Origin: Bradyrhizobium sp. NDS-1
Lineage (GTDB): Bacteria > Pseudomonadota > Alphaproteobacteria > Rhizobiales > Xanthobacteraceae
DNA length: 64,000 bases
NCBI RefSeq assembly: GCF_032918005.1
Contig: NZ_CP136628.1
Coordinates: 2,403,501-2,467,500, forward strand
Direction of reading: 5' to 3'
Numbering within the stretch: the stretch's first letter is position 1; every line of letters begins with the position of its first letter. Shown piece after piece: positions 37,288 through 46,606 of the stretch. The notes beneath the pieces are model-generated. The model saw nothing but the letters and a program-made list of their open reading frames with translations, was not told the origin of the DNA and did no database searches. A program made the position numbers and the translations under genes.

Positions 37288-38049
37288 TTACGACTTTCGA
37301 AGCCATGCATTTGGAGCACAAGTAAGATTGCTCCCAAACGCATCGGTATAGTAAGTATCGATCAAAAATCCTGATTGCTCCACCAATTGTAAGCCGTCAA
37401 TGATCTCTTTATCCGCATTCAGAGGATTGTCTTCAATTACATAGTAATCGCCTGAAATCAGGAAGCGGTCTAGGTGAGAAAATATCGAAAATATTTGCAC
37501 GTGCGCGTCGTCGATCACAAGCCATGGATGAGGTAGCCTCATCAGCAGCTTTTCATCGAAATTCGCGACGTCGGCAAGGTCAACCTGATGAAAGGTAAGA
37601 AGCGGATGTTTTGCATTTTCATGGATACATTTGTTGTTCAAATCAAACGAATGAACTTCACCTGAATCTTCGCAGAGCACCGACATATGATCAGCGAACC
37701 ACAATCCACTGCCGCCTTGAAGTGAACCGAGCTCTAAAATTGTCCTCGGCTGAAGCTCCCAGATAAGCCTCGTATACAGAGCCAGATCAAAAGGGGTCTT
37801 GACATTCATTAGCCCTTTATACGTCAGCGCCAAGGCCCCGAGCTTTGTGGAGCGGTTGGGAAACAGTTTTGGATGAAGAGACGATTTCCATCCTCTTGCC
37901 GATGGTTTTACGAAGCGGTCCGAAGAGGTAGTATCGACAACGCTACATAGTTCCATTGCCCAACCAAGGTTTCCCTCTGACCCTAGTTGGTCGGGGTAGT
38001 TCTCGTGGACGGTCTTCGAAAAAGTTTCGTATCCGGAAGCGAGTTTCAT
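37288..38049 (-). CDS. CmcI-family protein (cephalosporin hydroxylase / O-methyltransferase family)
   Basis: SAM-dependent enzyme family that includes CmcI of cephamycin biosynthesis and rhamnosyl O-methyltransferases. 253 residues from the start at 38049 (GGAGATGG site); a start at 38097 would add 16. Motifs in order: YKGLMNVKTPFDLALY, the SAM-binding ILELGSLQGGSGLWFADHM, an acidic SFDLNN strand, LVIDDAHVQ and YYVIEDNPLNAD, where CmcI has its metal-binding Asp and Glu. No signal peptide. A CmcJ-family gene occurs at 19352. The lysine-aminomutase-like gene at 38958 is divergent. The substrate is unknown; a methyltransferase or hydroxylase on a sugar or amino-acid product is plausible. Confidence 0.85.
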   Translation of the reverse strand: MKLASGYETFSKTVHENYPDQLGSEGNLGWAMELCSVVDTTSSDRFVKPSARGWKSSLHPKLFPNRSTKLGALALTYKGLMNVKTPFDLALYTRLIWELQPRTILELGSLQGGSGLWFADHMSVLCEDSGEVHSFDLNNKCIHENAKHPLLTFHQVDLADVANFDEKLLMRLPHPWLVIDDAHVQIFSIFSHLDRFLISGDYYVIEDNPLNADKEIIDGLQLVEQSGFLIDTYYTDAFGSNLTCAPNAWLRKS

Positions 38050-38957
38050 AGGTCCATCTCCATACTGTTTGTCGCTCAGGCGCTGCTCGATGTGCATAGA
38101 CCCCGTTGACTTGCTTGAGCAGCTACCAAATCAAGTAGAGCAAGTCGAATGAACCCAACTTGCTCCGAACATGATTCACGCGGTGCGTGGGAAATGACTT
38201 CATTGTACTTTATCGCGAGGCTCCCAGGCAGATTGGAACACGCTGTCGATCGACCGATGAAGGCGCTGGTCCATCGATGAGAAGAGCCAAATCCAGGCAC
38301 TCGACCGCGCGCAACCGGGTTTGCCCCTAAAAAGGGCGGCACCGGCAGATAACCTGTAATTAGAAGCGCAACGGCGTCACAACACTCTGCGCCGCGCTCG
38401 ATGTGGCGGACGCTATCTTCATCTGCGAATGGCTGGCGCGCCATCGGCCTGAGCGAGTTCCTGCCCTTTCTGAAAACCATTGACCGCGAGATGCCTGAGA
38501 AAGAGTGAAGGCGTCCCGTTGGCTGAAAATCTCGAACAGTCAATCCGGGCGTGGATTGCCCAAGACGAGGCATCTATATCGAATTGCAAGAGCGACAGCT
38601 ATGAGCCTTCAGCTCAACACAACAGATCAGAACTGTTTCATGATTAGGCCCGGACTGATCAATTGTGGGGAGCTATCTGGCTCTTCCCTGACGGTAATTT
38701 ATTGAAGGCCAGCTCCTCGGACCGGACCGGTGCGATGTTATCTCCCGCAAGCGGCGGCAAGCGGGTCTGCCACTGTTGAGTAACGTCCTGCGGCCCTTGA
38801 ACGTTGCTTGATTCCAATACCCGTTTCCTCATACATCCAGTCTTATATTCCTCACCAGAGTAGGTAGGTTTCGATACATGATTGATCCCGTATCGTCACT
38901 GAGCAGCTCGCCGCACACTAGGAGGCAGCTCACCACTACAGGAAATGAGGCGCGCCA
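38050..38957. other. Divergent promoter region with an IS630 remnant
   Basis: 900 bases between the CmcI-like and KamA-like genes. It carries an IS630 fragment (listed separately). The remaining parts hold no recognised gene; promoters for both neighbours must lie at the two edges. Confidence 0.4.
38258..38511 (+). pseudogene. IS630-family transposase remnant
   Basis: Reads WSIDEKSQIQALDRAQPGLP, with the first catalytic Asp of the DDE triad in its usual IDEKSQIQAL context, then RNGVTTLCAALDVADAIFI and EWLARHRPE. Several frame breaks; both ends missing. Confidence 0.75.
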
Positions 38958-40052
38958 ATGACAGACGCAGTTGATCCGCGGCATTGTAGAGGGCGAGTCA
39001 TGAAGTTCATCGAAGGGACGCGCGTCGTCACCGAGGATGAACTGCAAGCCCACAACATCACGCGATATCACGTCACAAAAGTCTACCGTGAACAGATTAC
39101 TAACAGCGGCTTTTACGACCAGCTTAAACGCATTGTTGAACCCTCAGTCGAGGAGTTTGAGAGTCCCGGTAGTCTGGATACAAGCGGCGAGCACGACAAC
39201 ACGGTCGTGACCGGACTCCAGCATAAGTACGCCCAGACCGGGTTGTTGCTGGTAACGGACCGTTGCGCTTCATATTGCCGCTATTGCTTTCGCAAACGCA
39301 TTGTCGGTAAGAATTCCCATGAAATCGCGCCTGATTTGGCTCAGGTTGCGCAGTACATTGAAAGCCATCCTGAGATGACGAACGTGTTGCTCTCGGGAGG
39401 TGATCCGTTCGTACTCAGCACCGCGAAGCTCAATAAGATTCTTGATCATCTGCTGCCGATCGCACACTTAGATTCAATTCGATTCGGCACAAAAATGATC
39501 GTCTATGAACCCAAGCGGTTTGAGGATTCGGCTCTGGGCGCTTTGATCGAACGAATCCATCGAGCAGGCAAGTCAGCAACAATTGTCACACATTTCGATC
39601 ACATCGGTGAGATTTCGGCCGATGTGGAGCGTATAATTCGTTCTTTGCGCGCACAGGGCGTGCAATTCCTGAACCAGTCCGTGCTGCTCGCGAAAGTCAA
39701 TGATGATTCCGAGATCTTGGCGGCGACCTTCTCCAAGTGTCACCAAATCGGAGTGCGCCCTTACTATCTTTTTCAGGGCAGGCCAGTAAAGGGTGCATCC
39801 CATTTTCAGGTTCCACTGCGTCGCGGGCTAGAGATTACGCGCGGTATCAACCAACGTCTCAGCGGCATGCACAAGACATTCAAATACATTATGTCCCACC
39901 ACACAGGAAAAATCGAGATCCTCGACCTGACGGACGATGATCGCGTGTATATGCGTTATCACCAAAGCAAAGCCATAGATAAGATCGGAAAGATCTTTTC
40001 CCGACGCTACGTCGAGGCAGCCTGCTGGTTGGACGATTTGGCTGAAGGATGA
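38958..40052 (+). CDS. KamA-family radical SAM aminomutase
   Basis: Radical SAM, PLP-dependent aminomutase family (lysine 2,3-aminomutase type), 364 residues, shorter than clostridial KamA (~416). The iron-sulfur motif is CASYCRYC (CxxxCxxC) near residue 107, with the preceding LLLVTDR and following FRKRIVG conserved. SGGDPF and NQSVLLAKVNDD are the SAM and substrate barrel motifs. The usual PLP-lysine motif PGGGGK is replaced by SHHTGKIEI, where the Lys is kept. It would move an amino group from carbon 2 to carbon 3 of an amino acid, lysine being one candidate. A purine-rich AGGAAATGAGG lies before the start. It stands alone, divergent from the CmcI-like gene. Confidence 0.88.
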   Translation: MTDAVDPRHCRGRVMKFIEGTRVVTEDELQAHNITRYHVTKVYREQITNSGFYDQLKRIVEPSVEEFESPGSLDTSGEHDNTVVTGLQHKYAQTGLLLVTDRCASYCRYCFRKRIVGKNSHEIAPDLAQVAQYIESHPEMTNVLLSGGDPFVLSTAKLNKILDHLLPIAHLDSIRFGTKMIVYEPKRFEDSALGALIERIHRAGKSATIVTHFDHIGEISADVERIIRSLRAQGVQFLNQSVLLAKVNDDSEILAATFSKCHQIGVRPYYLFQGRPVKGASHFQVPLRRGLEITRGINQRLSGMHKTFKYIMSHHTGKIEILDLTDDDRVYMRYHQSKAIDKIGKIFSRRYVEAACWLDDLAEG

Positions 40053-40243
40053 GTTCGGGAAGCACTCGCCGCTGATTAGCGACTCTGAGCGCGGTGACGG
40101 CTAGCATCGGTGCACGGAGAAGTTGACCGGTTGAATGGCCAAAGGGGCATACCGGGATCAGAATGCGAGATCGCGTTTGGCGAACAGTACGCATCCGGCG
40201 ACGGCCCCTGGGCAGGTCGCTTTGGGCGGATAGCCGATTGCGC

Positions 40244-41002
40244 TCAGGCGGCGTGAGCGACGCTCTGAGGGCGCCAATTCCAAGGCAGGAGTTCGTGAAT
40301 GCGCTTGGCGGGATGATCCGGCAAGCGGCCGAGTACATCGGCGAGCCAAGCCTGCGGATCGATGTCGTTGAGCTTGGCGCTGGCGATGAGGGTGTAGATG
40401 GCCGCGGCGCGTCGGCCGCCCTCATCGGAGCCTGCGAAGGTCCAATTTCTTCTTCCCACGGCGACAGCTCGTAGCTCGCGCTCGGCGGCATTGTTCGACA
40501 TGCAGAGCCGCCCGTCATCAAGGAAGCGGGTGAATGCATCCCAGCGATTGAGGCAGTAATTGATCGCCTTAGTCGTGTCGTTGTTCCTGGAGAGCTTGGC
40601 GCGCTGCTCGCGCAACCACGCCTCCAGCTCAACGATCAGGGCGCGGCTACGCTCCTGGCGCACGCGCGGGCGCCCCTGCGGCGGAAGACCGTTGATCTCA
40701 CGTTCGATGGCAAACAGGACATCGATGCGCTTGACCGCCTCGGCCGCGATCGGCGCCTTGCTGAGCCGTGCCAGATCAAAGAACTTGCGCCTGCCGTGCG
40801 CCCAGCACGCGGCCTCGACGATTGGGCCTCCTTTGCGATTGGCCTCGTAGAGCCTGTTGAACCCGGCATAGGCGTCGGCCTGCATCAGTCCGGCATAGCC
40901 CGCCAAATGCTGCTCCGGATGCTCACCGCCACGGTCAGGCGAGTAGAAGAACACCGCCGCCGGCGGATCCGGTCCGGCAAACGGGCGGTCGTCGCGCACA
41001 TA
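40244..41002 (-). pseudogene. IS66 TnpC, C-terminal half (element D)
   Basis: Minus-strand coding for the second half of a TnpC: YVRDDRPFAGPDPPAAVFF, then ADAYAGFNRLYEANRKGG, CMSNNAAERELRAVAVGRRN and the tail LASVAHAA-like HELLPWNWRPQSVAHAA. The N-terminal half lies on the far side of an IS110 element inserted in the WTY-VRDD codons. The open frame itself is undamaged here. Confidence 0.88.
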
Positions 41003-42294
41003 ATGAGATGGACGGTCCCCGCCCTGATAAGCTGCGAAAGGGCACCCCAAGAAGGAGGACAAGCTATGGTGACAATCGGGCTTGATATCTCGAAGAGCTG
41101 GTTTCAAATCCACTGGATTACGGCGGATGGAGAAATTATCCGCAAGAAGCTCGCCCGCGGGAAGGTTCTCGATTTCTTTTCACGGCTTCCAAGTTGTCTC
41201 GTTGGTCTTGAGGCTTGCGGCAGCGCTCATCATTGGGCTCGTGAACTAATAAAGCTCGGTCACAAAGCACGTCTTATGCCGGCCCGCTACGTCCGAGCCT
41301 ACGTGAAGACAAACAAGCATGATGCTGCTGATGCGGAGGCGTGCTGGGAAGCCGTCCAACGGCCTGGCATGCGCTTTGTCCCTGTAAAAACCGTCGAACA
41401 GCAGGGAATTTTAATGCTACATCGCACGCGAGATTTGCTTATTCGACAGCGCACAGGCGCGATAAATGCTCTGCGTGGTCATTTGGGCGAGTTGGGAATC
41501 GTGACCGGGAAGGGAAAAGCAAACGCGAGAGAGCTCATGGCACTCGTGGACGTTGACGAGCGCATCCCACAGAGCGCGCGTAGCGCTCTTTCAATCCTTG
41601 TCGATCAGATCGAAGACCTTGAGCTACACATTGAAAGCCACGAGAAAATGATCCTTGCAACTGCCAAAGACAATGAAGTCTGTCGGCGTCTCATGAAGGT
41701 GGCGGGCATCGGCCCATTTGCCGCCACCGCCCTGGCGGCGTCTGTCGATCATCCACAACAGTTCGCTTCGGCAAGGCATTTCGCCGCCTGGCTTGGATTA
41801 GTACCGAAGCAGCATTCGACCGGGGGAAGGGAGCGTTTGGGCGGTATCAGCAAGCGCGGCGACGGCTACATTCGTAAGTTGCTAATACATGGCGCCCGAG
41901 CGGCCGTTCATCGCGTCCGTATCCATCAGGTCACCAATACCTGGATAACAGAGCTGCTCGGCAGGCGTCCCTTCAATGTCGTGACGGTGGCGCTCGCTCA
42001 CAAAACTGCACGGATCGCTTGGGCGATCATGGCCAATGGTGAAGAATACCGCGCGCAAGTATAAATCGCGCGTGGTTCCGTTTGCGAGGGCAAAGCAGAG
42101 TGATGGCAACCGGTCGGACCGGGGTCGGCTAAGCCCGTTGGACCTATCGAGCTTCAGAGCTCGCCAACGTAATTGGGCGCCGATCCGCGGATCTCATCAA
42201 GGCTCGTGGCATGCCATAAAGCCGGATAGATAGCGGCAAACGATCGTTAGCCAAAACAAAGCAAATGGCCTTGCAAAGCGGGGACCGTCCATAG
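41003..42294 (+). mobile_element. IS110/IS1111-family element inserted in IS66 tnpC
   Basis: About 1.29 kb with a single transposase gene and subterminal inverted repeats ATGGACGGTCCCCGC (41008-41022) and its complement (42278-42292). ATA occurs on both sides (41000-41002 and 42295-42297), either as target overlap or microhomology. Removing the element rejoins the TnpC codons WTY and VRDD exactly. Confidence 0.88.
41066..42064 (+). CDS. IS110-family transposase
   Basis: DEDD-type transposase of 332 residues. The N-terminal RuvC-like domain shows GLDISKSWFQIHW, GLEACGSAHHWA and KHDAADAEA with the acidic residues; the C-terminal transposase_20 domain contains VAGIGPFAATALAAS and ASARHFAAWLGLVPKQHSTG followed by KRGDGYIRKLLIHGARA. 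The start at 41066 has an AAGGAGG site 7 bases upstream. It appears intact. A fragment of a related transposase lies at 54940-55085. Confidence 0.94.
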   Translation: MVTIGLDISKSWFQIHWITADGEIIRKKLARGKVLDFFSRLPSCLVGLEACGSAHHWARELIKLGHKARLMPARYVRAYVKTNKHDAADAEACWEAVQRPGMRFVPVKTVEQQGILMLHRTRDLLIRQRTGAINALRGHLGELGIVTGKGKANARELMALVDVDERIPQSARSALSILVDQIEDLELHIESHEKMILATAKDNEVCRRLMKVAGIGPFAATALAASVDHPQQFASARHFAAWLGLVPKQHSTGGRERLGGISKRGDGYIRKLLIHGARAAVHRVRIHQVTNTWITELLGRRPFNVVTVALAHKTARIAWAIMANGEEYRAQV

Positions 42295-43136
42295 ATAGGT
42301 CCAGAGCCGACCGGTTCGGGTCTTGCCCTTGGCCAGGACCGGCACCGTGGTGTCATCGGCGTGGATGCGTTCGGCCGCAAAGACATGGCTCCGGATCGCG
42401 TCCACAAGCGGCATCAGGGTTGCCGCGGAGGCACCCACCCAGTCCGCCAGCGTCGATACGTCGAGGTCGATGCCTTCACGCTGATAGACGTCGCTCTGAC
42501 GATTGAGCGGCAGGTGCAGTCCGTACTTGGCGAACAGGACCTGGGCGAGCAGCTTCGGCCCTGCACGCCCGCGCGCAATCGGGTGCGAGGGGGCCGGCGG
42601 TTGGGTGATCGTTTCGCAGGCCCGGCAGACCAGCTTCTCGCGCACGTGCTGGATCACCTTCCACTGGCGCGGAACGAGTTCCAGCGTCTCGGTCACATCC
42701 TCGCCGATCTTGCGCAATCGGTTGTCGCCGCAGCATGGGCAGGTCGCAGACACGGGATAGACAATGCGCTCGCGGGGCAATGCTCCGGCAGCGGCCGGCG
42801 CGCCGGCTTGCGGCGCTCAAAGGGTGCCACCGTAATCTTGTCGGCGGCCGCCATCTGCGCCGCAGTCTCGGCTTGCGCCACATTCTCCTCCAGGTCGGCG
42901 AGTTGCAGCTCGAGTTGATCCAGCAATGCGCCGCGCTCTGAGGACTGTCCGAACTGCTCGTGCCGCAGCTTCTTGATCGTGAGCTTGAGCTTCTCGATCA
43001 GCAATGTCCGCGCCTTCGCCTCCGCTTCCGCGGCCAGCCGGGCTGCTCGCTCGGCATGCAGCATCGCCTTCAGCGTGGTCACATCGTCGGGGAGAGAATC
43101 ATCGGCGCCCATCGCCGACCAGAGAATCACAAGACG
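42295..43136 (-). pseudogene. IS66 TnpC, N-terminal half (element D), frameshifted
   Basis: Two minus-strand frames together give the first half of TnpC. The first (start near 43112) reads MGADDSLPDDVTTLKAML and KKLRHEQFGQSSERGALLDQ; after a frame change near 42780 the next reads YPVSATCPCCGDNRLRKIGED, LVCRACETITQPPAP, RIHADDTTVPVLAKGKT and ends GRLWTY at the IS110 insertion. The frameshift shows the element was dead, or died, independently of the insertions. Confidence 0.85.
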
Positions 43137-43160
43137 CCGGCTCTGTCCGAGCCGCCGATC

Positions 43161-43637
43161 GTGTTATCGATTCAAATCCCGGCGATCAGCCAACCGCCTG
43201 CGGTCGCCACGTATGTTGCGGCATCCGCCAGTCAATGCCCTCGAGCGAGGGGATTGAGGAATGTCCCCAATAGTGAGTCTGACGAATCATTTCCGGAGGT
43301 GGTCCAAGTTCGAGACCCCCACCATCCTTTGTACGGCCGCTCATATCGAGTGATCAGGAAGATCGGCCAGCGAGGCCGAAGCATTCCCGCTTCGTATGAA
43401 GTTGAGTTTCGCACGGGAAGCAGTCTCCTGATTCAGGCAACCGCAATCGAATATTATGGACAAGAAGCAAATCAGATTAAGCTGAGTATGGAGGCTCTAC
43501 TCGAGCTTTTATCGACAGCGGATTGTCCCGACGCACATGAGCATGGATCCAGCCGATCTTTGGTCGACGCTGACGCCCGCGCTCCGACGCCAGATCGTCG
43601 AAGACGTCGCCGCGATTTTGGCGGAGATCCCTCATGA
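43161..43637 (+). CDS. DUF5372-like protein of the serine recombinase element
   Basis: A frame of about 158 codons from a GTG at 43161. The region RDPHHPLYGRSYRVIRKIG and RSIPASYEVEFRTGSSLLI resembles the small DUF5372 proteins commonly found just upstream of large serine recombinases. The last ~35 residues are Arg-rich and overlap another small frame, so the original gene may have ended earlier. The start is uncertain. The stop overlaps the recombinase ATG (ATGA). Function unknown, probably an accessory factor. Confidence 0.6.
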   Translation: MLSIQIPAISQPPAVATYVAASASQCPRARGLRNVPNSESDESFPEVVQVRDPHHPLYGRSYRVIRKIGQRGRSIPASYEVEFRTGSSLLIQATAIEYYGQEANQIKLSMEALLELLSTADCPDAHEHGSSRSLVDADARAPTPDRRRRRRDFGGDPS

Positions 43638-43785
43638 AGTCCGAGCTGGTCACACCAAGCCACTTGGCGCGCAAAGCCGTAGTCTACATCCGGCAGTCGA
43701 CGCCCCACCAGGTCGTAAGCAATCAGGAGAGCCTGCGCCTTCAATACGCGCTTCGCAAGCGCGCCCGCGAACTCGGATGGCGTGA
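43537..43785 (+). CDS. Small protein overlapping the recombinase start
   Basis: 82 codons beginning MSMDPADLWSTLTPALRRQI, then VEDVAAILAEIPHEV. The amphipathic helical N-terminal half resembles short proteins that accompany serine recombinases in rhizobial elements. It overlaps the DUF5372-like gene upstream and runs about 150 bases into the recombinase gene in another frame. The second half may be non-functional overlap. Confidence 0.45.
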   Translation: MSMDPADLWSTLTPALRRQIVEDVAAILAEIPHEVRAGHTKPLGAQSRSLHPAVDAPPGRKQSGEPAPSIRASQARPRTRMA

Positions 43786-45721
43786 GGCGGCCATCGATGT
43801 GATTGACACCGATCTCGGGTTGAGCGGCGCGTCTACAGCGCATCGTAACGGCTTCAAAGAACTCGTTGGCCGTGTTGGCCTGAGTGAAGTGGGGCTCATC
43901 CTGTCGATCGACGTGACCCGCTTGGCGCGTAATTGTACCGACTGGTATCCGCTCCTGGATATCTGTGGTCTGCGTGGCTGTCTGATCGCCGACCGCGATG
44001 GTGTCTATGATCCGGGCACTCCTAACGGACGGTTGCTTCTCGGGCTGAAAGGTTCGATCTCCGAGCTTGAGCTACATACGATCCGCAGTCGGCTGACCGC
44101 CGGCCTGCTGGCTAAAGCCGAACGCGGCGAACTTGCGGTTATGCTGCCAATCGGACTGATGCGGGACCCGAGCGGCGTGGTCGTTAAGGATCCCGACATG
44201 GCCGTGCAAGGGCGGCTCGGTCTCGTCTTCCAGTTGTTCCTGCAGCTGCGCAGCGTTGCCAAGGTCATGCGAGCGTTGAACGAGCGTGACCTGGAACTGC
44301 CGCGTCGTGATCGGTATGGTGATTTGTGCTGGACGCGCGCGACGCTGGCTGCCGTAGCGGCCATCTTGAAGAACCCCGCCTATGCGGGCGCCTTCGTCTA
44401 TGGACGAACCCGCTTCCAGCCGCCGAAGCGGGAGGGCGCCCTGCCACAAAAGGCTCCGCGGCCGATGGAGGAGTGGCGGATCGTCGTCAAAGATCGATAT
44501 CCAGCCTATATCGACTGGCCAATTTATGAAAAAATCCGGGCCGTCATCAGAGATAATCGAGCCGAATACATGCGCATCAAAACCCGAGGCGCGCCTCGCA
44601 ATGGCGAGCTTCTGCTCCACGGCATCGCCTGGTGCGCACGATGTGGCCATAAGATGTACGTCCGCTACAAGGGCGGTGGCGAGTATGTATGCAACCACCT
44701 GCGTACCCAGGGAGGTCATCCAACCTGCCAACACATTCGCGCCGCTCATATCGATGCGGCCGTTGGCGATGCATTCCTGACCGCACTAGCGCCGGCTGAA
44801 CTCGATGCCTTGTCGCGTTCCCGCCGGGTCCAGCAGCAGATGAGCAATGCGTTACGCTCCAGCGCAGAACGAGAGCTCGAGCGCAAGCGGTACACGGCGG
44901 CGCTCGCCGAACGGCAGTTCAACCGAGCTGATCCAGATAATCGGCTGGTCGCCTCGGAACTCGAGCGCCGATGGGAAGCGGCGCTAAACGACGTGCGCGC
45001 CGCCGAAGAAGCGCTTGCCCGACAGATGCCGTCCAAAGCCATCACGCAAGTAGCCATAAGCAAGGAGCTCAACGACAAGGTCATCAGCCTCACCGGCCGC
45101 CTCCCGCAGATATGGGGTGACGAGGCTATCTCGGACGCGCATCGCAAGGCTTTGCTGCGATGCCTCATCGAAAAGGTCGTGCTCGATCGTGGTGAGAACG
45201 ACTTGGCCCTGGCCAGGATCGTCTGGCGCGGAGGCGCCGTGACGGAGCTCGAGGTGAAGATGAGCGTCAACTCCGTCACCAAATTGACACGAGGCACAGA
45301 GATGCGGGAGCGCTCGCTGGCGCTCGCCCGCGACGGCGTCCCAGACGACGAGATCGCCGCAATCCTTACCCAAGAAGGCCACCGCTCTCCGCGTTGCGCC
45401 GATAAGGTGCTGCCCATCACCGTTGGGCGGCTCCGTCGTGCTGCTGCCATCAAGGTAGCTACCCAGCGCAGCCGATGGGAGCATGACGACTCACTCCTCA
45501 GCCCGCCCGAACTGGCACGAAGGCTCGAGATTCCGGTGAACTGGCTCTATGTCCAGATCCGAAGTAAGCGTTTGCTGATTGATCGCCAGCCAAGCGGCGC
45601 CTATCTCTTCCCGAATACACCATCCGTTCTTGACGCTGTCCGAAACCTTCGAAACCACGTCCTTGCGCAACTTGATCTAAGAATCTGTCAGCCTAACAAG
45701 GAGGGGCATCAACATGGGTGA
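43634..45721 (+). CDS. Large serine recombinase
   Basis: Site-specific recombinase of 695 residues. The N-terminal resolvase domain has the nucleophile Ser in YIRQSTPHQ, with SIDVTRLARNCTDW and IRSRLTAGLLAKAERGEL following; the recombinase domain spans about 165-290 (ALNERDLELPRRD, AAILKNPAYAGAFVYGRT); a zinc ribbon follows (CARCGHKM to YVCNH), then a coiled-coil-like region and a C-terminal helix-turn-helix with LARRLEIPVNWLYVQIR. It appears intact. The element lies inside the tnpB-tnpC region of IS66 element D. The ATG overlaps the upstream gene's stop. Confidence 0.93.
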   Translation: MKSELVTPSHLARKAVVYIRQSTPHQVVSNQESLRLQYALRKRARELGWREAAIDVIDTDLGLSGASTAHRNGFKELVGRVGLSEVGLILSIDVTRLARNCTDWYPLLDICGLRGCLIADRDGVYDPGTPNGRLLLGLKGSISELELHTIRSRLTAGLLAKAERGELAVMLPIGLMRDPSGVVVKDPDMAVQGRLGLVFQLFLQLRSVAKVMRALNERDLELPRRDRYGDLCWTRATLAAVAAILKNPAYAGAFVYGRTRFQPPKREGALPQKAPRPMEEWRIVVKDRYPAYIDWPIYEKIRAVIRDNRAEYMRIKTRGAPRNGELLLHGIAWCARCGHKMYVRYKGGGEYVCNHLRTQGGHPTCQHIRAAHIDAAVGDAFLTALAPAELDALSRSRRVQQQMSNALRSSAERELERKRYTAALAERQFNRADPDNRLVASELERRWEAALNDVRAAEEALARQMPSKAITQVAISKELNDKVISLTGRLPQIWGDEAISDAHRKALLRCLIEKVVLDRGENDLALARIVWRGGAVTELEVKMSVNSVTKLTRGTEMRERSLALARDGVPDDEIAAILTQEGHRSPRCADKVLPITVGRLRRAAAIKVATQRSRWEHDDSLLSPPELARRLEIPVNWLYVQIRSKRLLIDRQPSGAYLFPNTPSVLDAVRNLRNHVLAQLDLRICQPNKEGHQHG

Positions 45722-46014
45722 TCGAGCAAATAGCCAAGCTGGGCTGGGGTGATGCTCACCACGCCGTCAGCCGGCGACGGCCACAGGAAACGGCCGCGCT
45801 CCAGCCGCTTGGCGTAGAGCGACATGCCCAGCCCATCATGCCAAAGAATCTTGATCAGTTTGCCGCTCTTGCCACGGAACACGTAGAGGTCTCCGCCGTG
45901 CGGATCGCGCCTGAAGGCTTCCTGCACCAGCACGGCCAGCGAGTTCATGCCGCGGCGCATGTCGGTGTGGCCGGTCGCAATCCACACCCGCACGCCCGAC
46001 GGGATGGGGATCAT
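45709..46014 (-). pseudogene. IS66 TnpB of element D, C-terminus replaced
   Basis: TnpB of 101 residues instead of about 115. It reads normally from MIPIPSGVRVWIATGHTDMR through FRGKSGKLIKILWHDG to ITPAQLGYLLD, then three foreign residues and a stop where the serine recombinase element starts. Expected downstream codons (GIDW-type) are missing. Confidence 0.8.
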
Positions 46015-46418
46015 CGCGACCGTCCATCAGCCAGCGCCGCGACCACCGCCTTCAGCGTCGCCGCGTCGACCGCGCCAGTAATCCGCATCCGAGCTCCGGC
46101 CGCAAACTCGATCTCGATCGCCCCGCCGGCCGGCTCGACTGGACCAGGCGTCGCCCCCGATTCCGGTACCAGCATCGCCGGTATGAAGCTCGTGTGCTGA
46201 TCGGCGGCATCCGCCGGCTCGGGACGAAACGCTCGCCGCCATCGCAGCAGCAACGAGCGCGAAACGCCATATCGCCGCGCCGTCGCCGCGACCTGGCGCG
46301 GCGCCTGTAAGCTCTCCAGGACGATCTTGAGCTTCTCATCCTCGGACCAGCGCCGCCGCCGGCCTGTATCCACTACTTCGAGTCGTTCGACTTGGGCACT
46401 GCGCCTATCACTGTCCAT
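46011..46418 (-). CDS. tnpA: IS66 TnpA of element D
   Basis: 135-residue TnpA: RLEVVDTGRRRRWSEDEKLK, then QVAATARRYGVSRSLLLRWR as the helix-turn-helix and an Ala-rich C-terminal part. The end overlaps tnpB by 4 bases. It belongs with the tnpB at 45709 and the split tnpC at 40244-43136, giving an IS66 now spread over about 6 kb. Confidence 0.88.
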   Translation of the reverse strand: MDSDRRSAQVERLEVVDTGRRRRWSEDEKLKIVLESLQAPRQVAATARRYGVSRSLLLRWRRAFRPEPADAADQHTSFIPAMLVPESGATPGPVEPAGGAIEIEFAAGARMRITGAVDAATLKAVVAALADGRSR

Positions 46419-46606
46419 AAGGACAGTTTCTCAACAACACGCCTCACTCGGCAAGGCGGCCTTCACCAGACGGATACGGCGAACACGGGAGCGCGCATTC
46501 ACTTCAATACACTCCATCGCAATTGTTGAATGGTTAAGAGGTTGCAAATGACAGCAGCTTGATTCCTGTCAAGCCAGTTTGTGAATTCGCCAGCGGAACT
46601 GTCCGG

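Noticed and set aside
43150..43185. A tRNA-like TTCAAATCCC stretch
   Set aside because: No acceptor stem or anticodon arm could be found around it.
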